64,000 bases of DNA, taken from NCBI GenBank assembly GCA_030448245.1, contig JAUJNH010000001.1, positions 526,326 to 590,325 of the forward strand. Direction: 5' to 3'. Positions 41,866 through 51,999 of this stretch are shown piece by piece (position 1 is the first letter of the stretch; each line of letters starts with the position of its first letter). The notes under the pieces were generated by a model, which was not told where the DNA came from, did no database searches, and saw only the letters and a program-made list of their open reading frames with translations. The translations under genes and the position numbers were made by a program. This DNA comes from Acidimicrobiales bacterium (GTDB lineage: Bacteria > Actinomycetota > Acidimicrobiia > Acidimicrobiales > JAUJNH01).

Positions 41866-42214
41866 CGCGCAGGCCCTTGGCGCCTTCCAGGTAGACGTGG
41901 TGGAGGGCGCTGCGGGGCTTGGGGGTGCTCAGGTGCACCAGCACCCGGATGCACCGTGGCGTGCCGCCCTGGATGTCGAGCTCGCGAGCGCAGATCAGGG
42001 GCACGTCGCCCAAGCCCATGGCGCGGGCGGCCGCCGCCGGGAACATCGAGTGGAGGTCGTCGGTGGCGGTGAACAGGATCGACACGACGTCCTCCTTGTC
42101 CACCTCGTTGCGCTCCAGCACTCGCTCGAGCAGGGCGACGACCCGCTCGCTGATGTGGTCCGGCTCGTCGACGTCGCACGTCGTGGCCCCCCGCAGCGCC
42201 CGGATCGAACCCAC
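41849..42214 (-). CDS. aroH: Chorismate mutase, AroH type
   Basis: Converts chorismate to prephenate, the substrate of the next gene product. The protein has 121 residues and the pseudo-alpha-beta barrel fold of the Bacillus AroH class. Visible markers are RALRGATTCDVDEPDHI (N-terminal Arg used for substrate), DDLHSMFPAAAARAMGL and CARELDIQGGTPRCIRVL. It is the first gene of the aroH-tyrA-aroA-cmk-plsC operon. The upstream gap to the PPOX gene is 47 bases. AroH-type enzymes are rarer than AroQ type. Confidence 0.95.
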   Translation of the reverse strand: MGSIRALRGATTCDVDEPDHISERVVALLERVLERNEVDKEDVVSILFTATDDLHSMFPAAAARAMGLGDVPLICARELDIQGGTPRCIRVLVHLSTPKPRSALHHVYLEGAKGLRDDLPE

Positions 42215-42261
42215 GGTGGTCGAACCCTAGCCAACGGGCCTGACCCCGCCCCCGGGTTCGG

Positions 42262-42654
42262 TCAGCCCCGCCCGAGGACGCGGTCGACCTGGATCTCGAT
42301 CACGGCCCGCTCCGGGTTCGCCTGGGGCTGGCGGTACCGCTCGGCGTAGCGCCGCTCACCCTCCAGGACGCCGGCGGCGTCGGTGACGAGCCGGGCCGGG
42401 CCCTCGAGCGCCAGCCACCGGGCGCCGTCGACCTGCGCCACGACGGCACGGGTGCCGCCCCGGGCCACGTTGCGGGCCTTGCGGCTCTGCCGGCCGGTGA
42501 TGACCCGAGCCAGGCCGGCCTCGTCGTCCCAGGTGAACGCCACGGCCACCACGTGGGGGCTGCCGTCCGGCCGCAGGGTGGTGAGGGTGGCCAGGTGGCG
42601 CTCTTCGAGGAAGGCGACGGCTTCGGGCGGGAGGGAGGCGGGGTCCAGGGCCAC
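42262..42654 (-). CDS. PPOX-class F420-dependent split-barrel oxidoreductase
   Basis: A 130-residue split beta-barrel flavin/F420-binding protein of the pyridoxamine-phosphate-oxidase-like superfamily. The pattern [27 protein letters not shown] is the first strand pair, and [22 protein letters not shown] contains the cofactor-phosphate-binding basic residues. The size and motif fit the actinobacterial F420-dependent (Rv1155-like) group. The substrate is unknown. Divergent from hemH, and in front of aroH. Whether it uses F420 or FMN cannot be proven from sequence alone. Confidence 0.85.
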   Translation of the reverse strand: MALDPASLPPEAVAFLEERHLATLTTLRPDGSPHVVAVAFTWDDEAGLARVITGRQSRKARNVARGGTRAVVAQVDGARWLALEGPARLVTDAAGVLEGERRYAERYRQPQANPERAVIEIQVDRVLGRG

Positions 42655-42756
42655 CCGCCGTTCTTAGCTGGCTGACGGAGCCGGGGCTCGCCGTGGGCGA
42701 TCCCTCGCGTCGGCCAGCGGCTCCTCGGCTGGACGGTGCACCGTGCCACGGCGAGC

Positions 42757-43746
42757 ATGGGCCAAGTGGAACCGCCGCCGGCGCCCGACTGCCTCCTGGT
42801 CGTGTCGTTCGGTGGGCCGGAGGGGCCCGACGACGTGCTGCCGTTCCTGGCCCACGTGGTGGCCGGCCGAGGCGTCCCCCGCTCGCGGCTCGAGCAGGTG
42901 GCGAAGCAGTACGACCTCTTCGGGGGGCGCAGCCCGATCAACGACCAGAACCGGGCCCTCTGCGCCGCCCTCGAGGAGGTGCTCGAGCTGCCGGTCGCCC
43001 TCGGCAACCGCCACTGGCACCCGTTCCTGGAGGACACGATGGCGCAGCTGGCCGCCGACGGCCGGCGCCACGCCCTCGCCTTTTCCACCTCGGCCTACGC
43101 CGGCCCCTCCTCGTGCCGGGCCTACCGCACGGCCCTGGCCGACGCCCGGGCCGCCGTCGGGCCGGCCGCGCCGGTCGTCACCAAGCTCCCCCACTACTGG
43201 GACCGGCCGGGTTTCCTGGCCCCGCTGGCCGACGGCCTGGCCGCGGCCGTGGACCAGCTCCCGGCCGGCAGCGCCGTCGCCTTTTCGGCCCACAGCGTGC
43301 CCGTCGCCCAGGCCGAGGCGCCCCAGGTGGGCGGCGGCTACGTGACCCAGCTCACCGAGGCCAGCCGCCGGGTGGCGGCGCAGGTCAGGGCCCGGCGCTG
43401 GGACCTGGTGTTCCAGTCGCGCAGCGGCCCGCCCACCCAGGCGTGGCTCGAACCCGACGTCAACGACCACCTCCGGGCGCTGGCGGCCGGGGGGGTGCCC
43501 GGGGTGGCCGTCTGCCCCGTCGGCTTCACGTCGGACCACATGGAGGTGCTGTACGACCTCGACACCCAGGCCGCGGCCACCGCCGCCGCCCTGGGCCTCG
43601 CCTTCCGCCGCTCCCCCGCCGCAGGGACCGACCATCGGTTCGTGGCCATGGTCGCCGACCTCGTGACCGAGGCCGTGGCCACCGGAGCGGGTCCCGACCT
43701 CGAGCCCGCCTGCCGGCCCGGGTGCTGCAGCGTGGGCGGTGCCTGA
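42757..43746 (+). CDS. hemH: Ferrochelatase (coproporphyrin type, Gram-positive)
   Basis: Inserts iron into coproporphyrin III (the route of Gram-positive bacteria) or protoporphyrin. The protein has 329 residues. Key parts are [17 protein letters not shown], the active His in [11 protein letters not shown] (about residue 177-180), and [14 protein letters not shown]. The C-terminus carries a cysteine cluster CRPGCC, and with the Cys in SSCRAY this fits the [2Fe-2S] ligands of actinobacterial ferrochelatases. The start is ATG 42757; an in-frame GTG at 42736 would add seven residues. Divergent from the PPOX gene. No neighbouring haem gene. Confidence 0.92.
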   Translation: MGQVEPPPAPDCLLVVSFGGPEGPDDVLPFLAHVVAGRGVPRSRLEQVAKQYDLFGGRSPINDQNRALCAALEEVLELPVALGNRHWHPFLEDTMAQLAADGRRHALAFSTSAYAGPSSCRAYRTALADARAAVGPAAPVVTKLPHYWDRPGFLAPLADGLAAAVDQLPAGSAVAFSAHSVPVAQAEAPQVGGGYVTQLTEASRRVAAQVRARRWDLVFQSRSGPPTQAWLEPDVNDHLRALAAGGVPGVAVCPVGFTSDHMEVLYDLDTQAAATAAALGLAFRRSPAAGTDHRFVAMVADLVTEAVATGAGPDLEPACRPGCCSVGGA

Positions 43747-43800
43747 GCCCGGGCGGCCCCCCGGCGAAGAGCTCCGGCCTGACGCCTAGCCTCCCCGCCC

Positions 43801-44775
43801 ATGTCGTGGCCGGACCTCGTCGAGGTCAGCGGGCCCGAGGCCGAGGAGGCCGCCGAGCTCGAGCGGCGGGTCGAGGCCCTCCGCGCAGAGCTGCCGGCGC
43901 TCCACGAGGTCCCGCCGCCGGACAGCCGCCGCGCCCGTCTCGAGGGGCGGGGCGAGCTGTTCCCGCCGCCCACCCTGCTGGACCGCTGCACCACCGAGGT
44001 CCTCCCGGTCGGTCCTCCCGAGGGCCTCCCGGTGCGACTCTGCCTCCCCGCCGGCGGCGAGCCGGCGGGCGTCTACCTCTACGTCCACGGCGGCGGCTGG
44101 GTGCTGGGCGGAGCCGACCTCCAGGACCCGTTGCTGGCCCGCATCGCCGACCGGGCCCGGGCCGCGGTCGTCGCCGTGGAGTACCGCCTGGCCCCCGAGC
44201 ACCCGCTCCCCGCCGGGGCCGACGACTGCGAGGCGGTCGCCCAGTGGCTGGTGGAGCACGCCCACCGGCGCTTCGGCACCGACCGGATGGTCATCGGGGG
44301 CGAGTCGGCCGGCGCCCACCTGGCCCTCGTCACGCTGCTGCGGATGCGGGACCGGCTCGGGCTGATCGACGCCTTCCTCGGCGCCAACCTCGAGTCCGGC
44401 GTGTTCGACCTCTCGCTGACCCCCAGCGCCCGGGCGTGGGGGGACCGCAACCTCCAGCTCTCGACCCCGATGCTCCGCTGGTTCGTGGACCAGTGCCTGC
44501 CGGACGTGGACGAGGCAGGCCGCCGGGATCCCGAGGTGTCGCCGCTCTACGCCGACCTGTTCGGCCTGCCACCCCTCCTGCTGACCGTCGGCACCCTCGA
44601 CCCCCTCCTCGACGACTCGCTCTTCCTGCACAGCCGCCTCCTGGCCGCCGAGGTCGACAGCACCCTCGACGTGTGGCCGGGGGCGATCCACGACTTCCCG
44701 AGCCTGCCGCACGCTCTCGGCCGCCGGGCCAGCGACCGCATCGACACCTGGATCACCCACCTCTTCGACCGGTGA
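43801..44775 (+). CDS. Alpha/beta hydrolase, HSL-type esterase
   Basis: A 324-residue esterase/lipase of the hormone-sensitive-lipase (family IV) type. The oxyanion motif HGGGW is at about residue 97, the nucleophile Ser lies in GESAGAH (about 181), Asp in LDPLLDD and His in [10 protein letters not shown] complete the triad. The N-terminal 70 residues act as a cap. It is probably cytoplasmic, since no signal peptide is visible, and hydrolyses short-chain esters; the substrate is unknown. It lies 54 bases downstream of hemH and its stop is followed by coaA. Confidence 0.88.
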   Translation: MSWPDLVEVSGPEAEEAAELERRVEALRAELPALHEVPPPDSRRARLEGRGELFPPPTLLDRCTTEVLPVGPPEGLPVRLCLPAGGEPAGVYLYVHGGGWVLGGADLQDPLLARIADRARAAVVAVEYRLAPEHPLPAGADDCEAVAQWLVEHAHRRFGTDRMVIGGESAGAHLALVTLLRMRDRLGLIDAFLGANLESGVFDLSLTPSARAWGDRNLQLSTPMLRWFVDQCLPDVDEAGRRDPEVSPLYADLFGLPPLLLTVGTLDPLLDDSLFLHSRLLAAEVDSTLDVWPGAIHDFPSLPHALGRRASDRIDTWITHLFDR

Positions 44776-44861
44776 ACCGCCGGATCGGCGCTCGGACGAC
44801 GAAGCAGGTGCCGGCCAGCGCAGCGCTGCCCCGGGGAGCAGCCCGTAGCCTCGGCCAGGTC

Positions 44862-45794
44862 GTGGGCCAGGACCTTCCCAGCCGCCACGTCGAGCTGTCG
44901 GCCGAGGAGTGGGGCACGCTCGGCGAGCCGTCCCCGCTGGCACTGGACGAGGCCGACCTGACCCGGCTCCGGGGCCGGCTCGAGGAGCGGCTCGACCTGG
45001 ACGAGGTGACCAGGGTCTACCGGCCGCTCTCAGCCCTGCTCGGCCTCCACGTCACGGCGTCCCAGGCGCTCGCTGCGGCCATCCGGGTGTTCGTCGGCCA
45101 GCCGGTGAGGACCGGCCCCTTCGTCGTCGGGATCGCCGGCAGCGTGGCCGTCGGCAAGTCGACCACGGCCCGCCTGCTCCACGCCCTCCTGTCCCGGTGG
45201 CCCACCGCCCCGCAGGTCGACCTCGTCGCCACCGACGGGTTCCTCCACCCGAACGCGGAGCTCGAGCACCGCGGCCTCCTGGCCCGCAAGGGCTTCCCCG
45301 AGTCCTACGACCAGCGCCGGCTGCTGCGGTTCCTGGCCGACGTGAAGGCGGGCGCGGCCGCGGTCGAGGCTCCCGTCTACAGCCACGTCGCCTACGACAT
45401 CGTGCCCGGCCAGGTGCAGGTGGTCGACCGGCCCGACATCGTGGTGGTCGAGGGGCTCAACGTGCTCTCGACCTCGGCCGGCGCCGAGGTGGTGGTCAGC
45501 GACTTCTTCGACTTCACCATCTACGTCGACGCCGAAGAGGCCGACATCGAGGCCTGGTACGTCGAGCGCTTCCTCGGCCTGCGGGCCACGGTGTTCCAGG
45601 ACCCGTCGTCGTACTTCCACCGCTACGCCGGGCTCGACCACGACGAGTCGGTGACCACCGCACGCGGCATCTGGCGCTCGATCAACGCCGTGAACCTGCG
45701 CCAGAACATCCTGCCGACCCGCGAGCGGGCCGACCTCATCCTGGAGAAGGGCCCGGACCACCGGGTGCTACGGATCCGGCTCCGGATGCCGTGA
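44862..45794 (+). CDS. coaA: Pantothenate kinase type I
   Basis: First step of coenzyme A synthesis. The protein has 310 residues, close to the mycobacterial CoaA. The P-loop [12 protein letters not shown] is at about residue 90, followed by [15 protein letters not shown] and [15 protein letters not shown]. The GTG at 44862 gives the N-terminus seen in mycobacteria (about 10 residues before HVELSAEEW); another GTG at 44772 overlapping the esterase stop would add 30 residues. Its last 59 bases overlap the convergent gamma-glutamylcyclotransferase-like gene, an unusually long 3' overlap. Confidence 0.95.
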   Translation: MGQDLPSRHVELSAEEWGTLGEPSPLALDEADLTRLRGRLEERLDLDEVTRVYRPLSALLGLHVTASQALAAAIRVFVGQPVRTGPFVVGIAGSVAVGKSTTARLLHALLSRWPTAPQVDLVATDGFLHPNAELEHRGLLARKGFPESYDQRRLLRFLADVKAGAAAVEAPVYSHVAYDIVPGQVQVVDRPDIVVVEGLNVLSTSAGAEVVVSDFFDFTIYVDAEEADIEAWYVERFLGLRATVFQDPSSYFHRYAGLDHDESVTTARGIWRSINAVNLRQNILPTRERADLILEKGPDHRVLRIRLRMP

Positions 45795-46686
45795 TCGAGT
45801 GGCTGGCCACGTAGGCGGCCGCCTCCTCGGGCGAGAGGCCGTGCGCCTCGGTGAGGCCCTCGACGATCACGGCGCGGTAGGCGGCGCCGGGGTCCCGCAG
45901 GGCCAGGGTCCCGGCCAGCTCGTCGGTGAAGGTCACCATCGGCCACGCCTCACGCTGGCCCAGCGCCACCACGCAGCCGTACCAGTGGCCGGGGTGGGGG
46001 ATGGAGCCGGCGGCCAGGAGGGCCGGCGCCTCGAGCGTGCCGAGGGCGAGGCCGCACTCCTGGGCCAGCACGTCGGCGAACTGCTCCCACGTCACGAGCC
46101 AGGCCCGCCCGAGGGTGCGGACGCCGGGGGTCGGCGCCGGGTCGAGGAAGGCGATGCCGCCGCCGCCCCACTTCCGCGAGTCGCGGGCGAAGAGCAGGCG
46201 GTGGGGCACCTCGACCGCCGCCCACCGCCACGGCGGCGTGGTGTCGCGGCAGCCCGCGAGGTAGGAGGCGAACCGTGCCGTCGAGAGGTTCGAGCCGTAG
46301 CCCACGTACCAGGTGAAGGCGGCCAGCCAGTCCCCGCCGGCCACCGGGCGGTCCTCGGGGCGGGCCACCGACCCGGCCACGTACGTCCAGACCTCGAGCT
46401 CGGCGCCGTCGCCCAGCCGCACGGTCGCCCGCTCGCGGCGGTACCAGCCGCCGGCGACGTCCTCCAGCGCGTCGAGCTCGGCCAGCTTCGCCCGGTCGAC
46501 CTCGACGACCTCCCCGACCACCGACGCGCCCTCGGCCTGGCGCACCCACGGCCAGGCCCCCAGCCGCAGCTCGTGACCACCCAGCACCGCGGGCGCCATG
46601 GGCCGTCCGGCCAGGAGGCGCCCGTGGTTGGCCTGCCCGGTCCGCAGGGTCCCGTAGACGAACACGAGGTCGCCCGTCCCGGTCAC
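45736..46686 (-). CDS. Double-domain gamma-glutamylcyclotransferase-like protein
   Basis: A 316-residue protein with two related domains of the GGCT (BtrG) fold. The first (about residues 5-120) begins [14 protein letters not shown] and includes WPWVRQAEG. The second (about 130-290) begins [20 protein letters not shown] and has [14 protein letters not shown]. Single-domain members cyclise gamma-glutamyl amines or act as glutathione-related enzymes; the tandem form is rarer and has no known substrate. The GTG at 46686 faces the divergent herA-like operon. Its C-terminus overlaps coaA on the other strand by 59 bases. Confidence 0.78.
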   Translation of the reverse strand: MTGTGDLVFVYGTLRTGQANHGRLLAGRPMAPAVLGGHELRLGAWPWVRQAEGASVVGEVVEVDRAKLAELDALEDVAGGWYRRERATVRLGDGAELEVWTYVAGSVARPEDRPVAGGDWLAAFTWYVGYGSNLSTARFASYLAGCRDTTPPWRWAAVEVPHRLLFARDSRKWGGGGIAFLDPAPTPGVRTLGRAWLVTWEQFADVLAQECGLALGTLEAPALLAAGSIPHPGHWYGCVVALGQREAWPMVTFTDELAGTLALRDPGAAYRAVIVEGLTEAHGLSPEEAAAYVASHSITASGAGSVAPGGPGPSPG

Positions 46687-46710
46687 GTCCCCTGTGTACC
46701 GTGCCCAGCG

Positions 46711-48507
46711 GTGGAGGATGCAACCCCGAGCGAGCACGGCCCGGAGGCGGGCGCCCGGCTGGGCGTCCCTCCCGTAGGCGCCCACGACCTCACGGGTGCC
46801 CGCACCGCAGAGGGCCGCCCGCCGCGACCAGAGAGAGCAGCGAGCACCGTTGGACGCGTCCTGGGCACCGAGGACAGCACGCCGATGGAGTTCTGGGTGG
46901 CGCTGGCCCCGGACCAGGTGGTGCAGCTGGACGAGATCCTGGTGTGCGACCGGGCGGTCCCGGGGCTGGCCGCTCCGGTCTCGCTGTCCGGGGTGGTGGG
47001 CCAGGTCCGGGCCCGGCACGAGGGCGCCCGGTACGACTCCGACGTCTTCAGCGCCGACGACGGCCTGCCGCTCGAGGTCAGCGAGGCGGTGCAGGTGCTG
47101 GTCACCAGGGTCGACCCCGAGGTCTACGTGCCGCCCCTGCCGGGCACGGCCGTGCGCCGGGCCGAGGGCGCCGAGCGGGACCGGGCCCTGTCGGTCGACG
47201 AGATGGCGGTCCCGATGGCGGCCGGGCTGTCGAGGGACGGGCAGCCGGTGATGGTCAACCTCGAGTTCCTCGACGGCACCCGCGGCGCCCACGTCAACAT
47301 CAGCGGCGTCTCCGGGGTGGCCACCAAGACGACGTACGCCACCTTCCTCCTCCACTCGCTCTTCACCAGCGGGCGGCTGGGGGCCGACGCCCACAACGCC
47401 AAGGCCCTCGTGTTCAACGTCAAGGGCGAGGACCTGCTCTTCCTCGACAAGCCCAACGCCATGCTCGACGACGCGCAGCGGGCCCGCTACGAGCGCCTGG
47501 GGCTTCCCGCCCAGCCGTTCGCCAGCGTCGCCTTTTGGGCCCCGCCCCGGCCCGACGGCACCTCCTCGCCGGACGTCGAGGGCCGCGACACGGGCGTCAC
47601 GTCGTTCTTCTGGTCGATCGAGGCCTTCTGCGCCGACGGGCTGCTGCCGTTCCTGTTCGCCGACGCCGAGGACGACCGCCAGCAGTACACGGTGGTGGTG
47701 CAGAACGTGGGCCACCGGCTGCAGCAGGAGGCGGTGCCGGCCGGGGAGGGAGCGGTCCGCCTGCCAGGGGTCGACGCCCCGATCCGCACCTTCGGCGACC
47801 TGTGCGAGGCCATCCGCACCAACCTCGAGCTGGACCCCGACCACTGGGCCGGGCGGGCCATCGGCTCGGGGACGGTCAACGCGTTCGTGCGCCGCCTGTT
47901 CGCCGCCATCCCCCACCTGAAGCGGCTGATCCGGGCCGACGTGCCGGCGGGGGCCACCCATCGCATCGACACCGGCCAGGCTCAGGTGACCGTGGTCGAC
48001 CTGCACACCCTGGCCGACCGGGCCAAGCGGTTCGTGGTCGGCGTCACCGTGCGGCGGGCGTTCGAGGAGAAGGAGCGCCGGGGTCGCCGCCCCCTGCTGT
48101 TCCTCGTCCTCGACGAGCTCAACAAGTACGCGCCCAGGGAGGGGCACAGCCCGATCAAGGAGATCCTCCTCGACGTGGCCGAGCGGGGCCGCAGCCTCGG
48201 GGTCATCCTCGTCGGCGCTCAGCAGACGGCCAGTGAGGTGGAGCGCCGCATCATCGCCAACTCGGCCATCCGCGTGGTGGGGCGGCTCGACGCCGCCGAG
48301 GCCGGGCGCGACGAGTACGGCTTCCTCCCGCCGCTGCAGCGCCAGCGGGCCACCATCCTGAAGCCGGGCACGATGATCGTGGCCCAGCCGCAGCTGCCGG
48401 TCCCGCTCGTCCTCCAGTTCCCGTTCCCCGCCTGGGCCACCAAGAAGGACGAGACGACCGCCGAGCCCGACGGCGTCGGGCCTGCTCTGCTGAGCAGGTT
48501 CCGGTAG
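46711..48507 (+). CDS. herA: HerA-like ATPase/DNA translocase
   Basis: A 598-residue ATPase of the HerA/FtsK superfamily. A HAS-barrel-like N-terminus (VGRVLGTEDSTPMEFWVAL at about residues 46-64) is followed by the ATPase core: a nucleotide loop ISGVSGVATKTTYAT near residue 200 and Walker B LLFLVLDELNKYAPREG near 463-478, with GAQQTASEVERRIIANSA and VVGRLDAAEA. The Walker A is a variant with ATKT rather than GKT. The GTG at 46711 is chosen because the ATG at 46885 would cut the conserved VGRVLG segment. HerA hexamers pump DNA and work with NurA nuclease; the next genes encode SbcD, SbcC and a NurA-like protein. Confidence 0.88.
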   Translation: MEDATPSEHGPEAGARLGVPPVGAHDLTGARTAEGRPPRPERAASTVGRVLGTEDSTPMEFWVALAPDQVVQLDEILVCDRAVPGLAAPVSLSGVVGQVRARHEGARYDSDVFSADDGLPLEVSEAVQVLVTRVDPEVYVPPLPGTAVRRAEGAERDRALSVDEMAVPMAAGLSRDGQPVMVNLEFLDGTRGAHVNISGVSGVATKTTYATFLLHSLFTSGRLGADAHNAKALVFNVKGEDLLFLDKPNAMLDDAQRARYERLGLPAQPFASVAFWAPPRPDGTSSPDVEGRDTGVTSFFWSIEAFCADGLLPFLFADAEDDRQQYTVVVQNVGHRLQQEAVPAGEGAVRLPGVDAPIRTFGDLCEAIRTNLELDPDHWAGRAIGSGTVNAFVRRLFAAIPHLKRLIRADVPAGATHRIDTGQAQVTVVDLHTLADRAKRFVVGVTVRRAFEEKERRGRRPLLFLVLDELNKYAPREGHSPIKEILLDVAERGRSLGVILVGAQQTASEVERRIIANSAIRVVGRLDAAEAGRDEYGFLPPLQRQRATILKPGTMIVAQPQLPVPLVLQFPFPAWATKKDETTAEPDGVGPALLSRFR

Positions 48508-48518
48508 AGGGATCGCGC

Positions 48519-49664
48519 ATGGTGACGCTCGTGCACACCTCCGACTGGCACGTCGGGCGCACGATCCGGGGCCGGCCGCGCCTCGGCGAGCACGAGGCCG
48601 TGCTGGGCGAGGTGGCGGCCCTGGCCCGCCGGGTCTCGGCCGACGTGGTGCTGGTCACCGGCGACCTGTTCGACGCCGCCGCCCCCTCACCCGAGGCCGA
48701 GCGGCTGGTGTACCGGGCGCTCCTCGACCTGCAGGCGACCGGGGCCCACGTGGTCGTGCTGGCCGGCAACCACGACAGCCCCCGCCGGCTCGAGGCCGTG
48801 GCCCCCGTCCTGGCCCAGGGCCGCGTCACGGTGCGGGCCGGCTGGGCCGGGCCGGACGACGGCGGGGTGGTCGAGGTCGCCGCGGCCGACGGCACGCCGG
48901 TGCAGATCGCCTGCCTGCCGTTCCTCAGCCAGAAGCAGGCCCTGCGGGCCGGAGAGCTGATGGCGCTGTCGGCCGACGAGCTGGGCGGCCACTACACGGC
49001 CACGGTGCGCGAGGCCGTGCGCCTGCTGGCCGGCGCCTTCCGCCCCGACGCCGTGAAGGTGGTGGCCGCCCACCTGTTCGCCGTGGGCGCCGACGCCGGT
49101 GGCAGTGAGCGGGCCGCCCACCTGGCCTCCGGCTACGCCGTGCCGGCCGACGTCTTCCCCGCCGCCGCCCACTACGTGGCCCTCGGCCACCTCCACCGGG
49201 CCCAGGCCGTGGGCGAGCCCCGCATCCGCTACGCCGGCGCCCCCCTCCAGCTCGACTTCGGCGAGGTCGGCCACACGTGCTCGACCACGGTGGTGACCGC
49301 CACCCCCGCGACCCCGGCCGTCGTGCGAGAGGAGCCGTTGACGGGTGGGCGGCGGCTCGCCCAGGTCGAGGGCCCGCTGGCGGCCCTGCAGGGCGTGCCC
49401 GGCGCCTGGGTCAAGGCCGTGGTCCACGAGCAGGGGCGGGTGGGCCTGGCCGACGACGTGCGCTCGCTCCTGGGCGAGGGGTGCGTCGACGTGCTCGTCC
49501 GCCCGCCCGGCGACGCGACCGGGGGCCGTGAGCGCCCGACCCGGGCCGGCCGCACGCCGGCCGAGCTGCTGGCCGGCTACCTCGACGAGCGCGGTGCCCG
49601 CGACCAGCGGGTCGAGGCCCTGTTCGCCGACCTGCTCGAGGACGTGGCGTCGGATGCGCCCTGA
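48519..49664 (+). CDS. sbcD: SbcD/Mre11 nuclease
   Basis: Nuclease subunit of the Mre11-Rad50 (SbcCD) complex that trims DNA ends and hairpins. The protein has 381 residues. The phosphoesterase motifs are complete: HTSDWHVGR (residues 6-14), TGDLFDAAAP, GNHDSPRR, AAHLFAVG and GHLHRAQ. It begins 11 bases after herA and overlaps sbcC by 11 bases, so it is translated in step with SbcC. The order herA-sbcD-sbcC-nurA repeats the archaeal HerA-Mre11-Rad50-NurA set. Confidence 0.96.
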   Translation: MVTLVHTSDWHVGRTIRGRPRLGEHEAVLGEVAALARRVSADVVLVTGDLFDAAAPSPEAERLVYRALLDLQATGAHVVVLAGNHDSPRRLEAVAPVLAQGRVTVRAGWAGPDDGGVVEVAAADGTPVQIACLPFLSQKQALRAGELMALSADELGGHYTATVREAVRLLAGAFRPDAVKVVAAHLFAVGADAGGSERAAHLASGYAVPADVFPAAAHYVALGHLHRAQAVGEPRIRYAGAPLQLDFGEVGHTCSTTVVTATPATPAVVREEPLTGGRRLAQVEGPLAALQGVPGAWVKAVVHEQGRVGLADDVRSLLGEGCVDVLVRPPGDATGGRERPTRAGRTPAELLAGYLDERGARDQRVEALFADLLEDVASDAP

Positions 49665-51999
49665 GCACCTCGAGCTCGAGGGCTTCACGGCCTTCCGGGC
49701 CCGCACCGAGCTGGACCTCAGGGGCACCGACCTGTTCGCCCTGGCCGGACCGACGGGCTCGGGAAAGACCAGCATCCTCGACGCCATCTGCTTCGCCCTC
49801 TACGGCTCGGTCCCCCGTCTCGACGACCTGCGCCTGGTGGCCCCGGTCATCTCTGCCGGCCGGCTCGAGGCCAAGGTCCGCCTCGACTTCAGCATCGGCG
49901 GCGTGGCCCACACGGCCACCCGGGTGGTGCGCCGCGACGCGAAGGGGCGGGCGTCGACCAAGGAGGCCCGCCTCGAGCGGGGCGACGACCTGCTGGCCGG
50001 CGACGCCGATGCGGTCGGCCGCCAGGTCGAAGCCCTCCTCGGCCTGAGCTTCAACGAGTTCTGCCGCTGCGTGGTCCTTCCCCAGGGCGCCTTCGCCCGC
50101 TTCCTGCACGACAAGCCGAAGGACCGCGGCGACCTGCTGGTGGGCCTGTTGGGGGCGCAGGTCTACGGCGTGGTCCGCGAGCGGGCGGTCGAGCGGCAGC
50201 GGGCGGCGCAGGCCGCCTCGGCAGCCTTGGCCACCGCTGTGGCCGGCGCACCGACACCCGACGACCTCGCCGCCGCCGAGCGGCGTCTGGGCGACGTGGA
50301 GGCCGCGGCCCGCGAGGTGGCTGCCGCGGCCACCGTCCTGGCGGCGCTGGCCGAACAGGCCGGCCAGGCCGGGAGGCGGGCTTCCGAGGCCACGCAGCGG
50401 GCTGGCCTGCTCCGGTCGCTGGCCGTGCCGGCGGGAGTCGCCGAGCTGGCGGCGGCCATCGCCGTGGCCGCTGACCGGGCCCGGGCCGCCGAGGCCGACG
50501 AGGAGCGGGCCGCACTGGCCCTGGGGGCGGCCGAGGCTGCGGTGGCGCCGGCGGGCGAACGACGCGGAGTGGAGGCGGCCGTTGCCGCCTCCGACGAAAG
50601 CGCGCAGCTCGCCGCGGCCCGCCCCGAGCTGGCCGCGGCGGTCACAGCCGCCCAGGCCGCCGCGGCCCGGTCGGGGGTCGTCCTGGCCGACGCACGGGCC
50701 CGGTTCGAGGCGCTGCGCCAGGCGGCCGCCGCCTTTTCCGTCGCCGCCGGTCTGCGGGTGGGCCAGCCGTGCCCGGTCTGCCGCCAGGACGTGGCGGCGC
50801 TCCCCGTCCACGACGAGCCGGCCGACTGGCGGGCCGCCGGCGAACAGGCCGCCCGGGCCGAGAAGGAGGCGGGAGCGGCGGCAGCCACGGCCGAGCGGGC
50901 ACTGGGCCGCCTGGCCGACCAGGACGAGCGGGCCGCCGAGGCGGCGTGCCGGGCCGACGCGGCCGGTCCTCGTGCCGCGCTCGATGCCGCCCTGCTGGCC
51001 CTCGACCAGGCCGATCGCACGCTCGAGCAGGCGCGGCGCGACGAGCGCGCTGCTCGGGGGCGGGCCCGGGACGCCCGTGACGACCTGGCTCGCTCCCGCC
51101 AGGCCGAGGACCGGGCCCGGCGCGACCTCGACCGAGCCCGCGACCTGGTGGCCGGCCTCGGCGCCCCGCCGCTGGACCGCCAGGACCTCGCCGCCGACTG
51201 GGCCTCGCTGCTGGCGTGGGCGACCCGACGAGCACCGGCCGAGGAGCGCGAGGCCAGCGAGGCGGCCGCGGCGCGGGCACAGGCCGAAGGGGCACGAGCG
51301 GCCGAGGAGGACCGGCTTCGGCAGGTGCTGGCTGCCGCCGGCGCCAGGCTCGCCGGTCCGCTGGGCTCGCAGCCGGTGGCCGAGGTGGCGGCCGCCGCCC
51401 TAGCCAGCGCCCGAGCCGACGTCGAGCGGATCGGCGACGCGGTGGCTGCCGCCGACAAGGCCCGCCGCCGCCAGGCCGAGGCCGACGAGGAGGCCGAGGT
51501 GGCCGGCGCCCTCGCCACCCACCTCAAGGCCGACCGGTTCGAGAAGTGGCTGCTGGACGAGGCCGTGGCCGAGCTGCTGGGCGGGGCCACCACCGTCCTC
51601 CACGAGCTGTCCGGCGGCGCCTACTCGCTCGAGCTCGACGGGAAGCGTGACTTCGCCGTGGTCGACCACCGCAACGCCGACGAGCGCCGGCCCGTCCGCA
51701 CGCTCTCGGGCGGTGAGACCTTCCTGGCGTCGCTGGCCCTGGCCCTGGCGCTGGCCGAGCGGGTCAGCCTGCTGTCACCGGGCCAGGTGCGGCTCGAGTC
51801 GCTCTTCCTCGACGAGGGGTTCGGCACCCTCGACCCCGAGGCGCTCGACACCGTGGGCGGGGCCATCGAGCAGCTGGGCGCGGGCGGCCGGATGGTCGGC
51901 GTGGTCACCCACGTGGCCGAGCTGGCCGACCGCCTGCCCGTGCGCTTCGAGGTCAGCCGGGGCGCCGACGGGTCCACCATCAGGCGGGTCGAGCTGTGA
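49654..51999 (+). CDS. sbcC: SbcC/Rad50 ATPase
   Basis: SMC-like partner of SbcD, 781 residues, short for this family (bacterial SbcC often exceed 1000). The Walker A is AGPTGSGKTSILDAI near residue 32-46. Two long Ala/Arg/Glu-rich coiled-coil arms (about 180-360 and 385-630) are joined by a zinc hook, CPVC at about 373. The ABC signature LSGGETFLASLAL lies near 683 and Walker B LFLDEGFGTLD near 715. The ATG at 49654 is chosen because it matches the RPEHLELEGF start typical of the family. It overlaps sbcD (11 bases) and nurA (four bases). Confidence 0.95.
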   Translation: MRPEHLELEGFTAFRARTELDLRGTDLFALAGPTGSGKTSILDAICFALYGSVPRLDDLRLVAPVISAGRLEAKVRLDFSIGGVAHTATRVVRRDAKGRASTKEARLERGDDLLAGDADAVGRQVEALLGLSFNEFCRCVVLPQGAFARFLHDKPKDRGDLLVGLLGAQVYGVVRERAVERQRAAQAASAALATAVAGAPTPDDLAAAERRLGDVEAAAREVAAAATVLAALAEQAGQAGRRASEATQRAGLLRSLAVPAGVAELAAAIAVAADRARAAEADEERAALALGAAEAAVAPAGERRGVEAAVAASDESAQLAAARPELAAAVTAAQAAAARSGVVLADARARFEALRQAAAAFSVAAGLRVGQPCPVCRQDVAALPVHDEPADWRAAGEQAARAEKEAGAAAATAERALGRLADQDERAAEAACRADAAGPRAALDAALLALDQADRTLEQARRDERAARGRARDARDDLARSRQAEDRARRDLDRARDLVAGLGAPPLDRQDLAADWASLLAWATRRAPAEEREASEAAAARAQAEGARAAEEDRLRQVLAAAGARLAGPLGSQPVAEVAAAALASARADVERIGDAVAAADKARRRQAEADEEAEVAGALATHLKADRFEKWLLDEAVAELLGGATTVLHELSGGAYSLELDGKRDFAVVDHRNADERRPVRTLSGGETFLASLALALALAERVSLLSPGQVRLESLFLDEGFGTLDPEALDTVGGAIEQLGAGGRMVGVVTHVAELADRLPVRFEVSRGADGSTIRRVEL

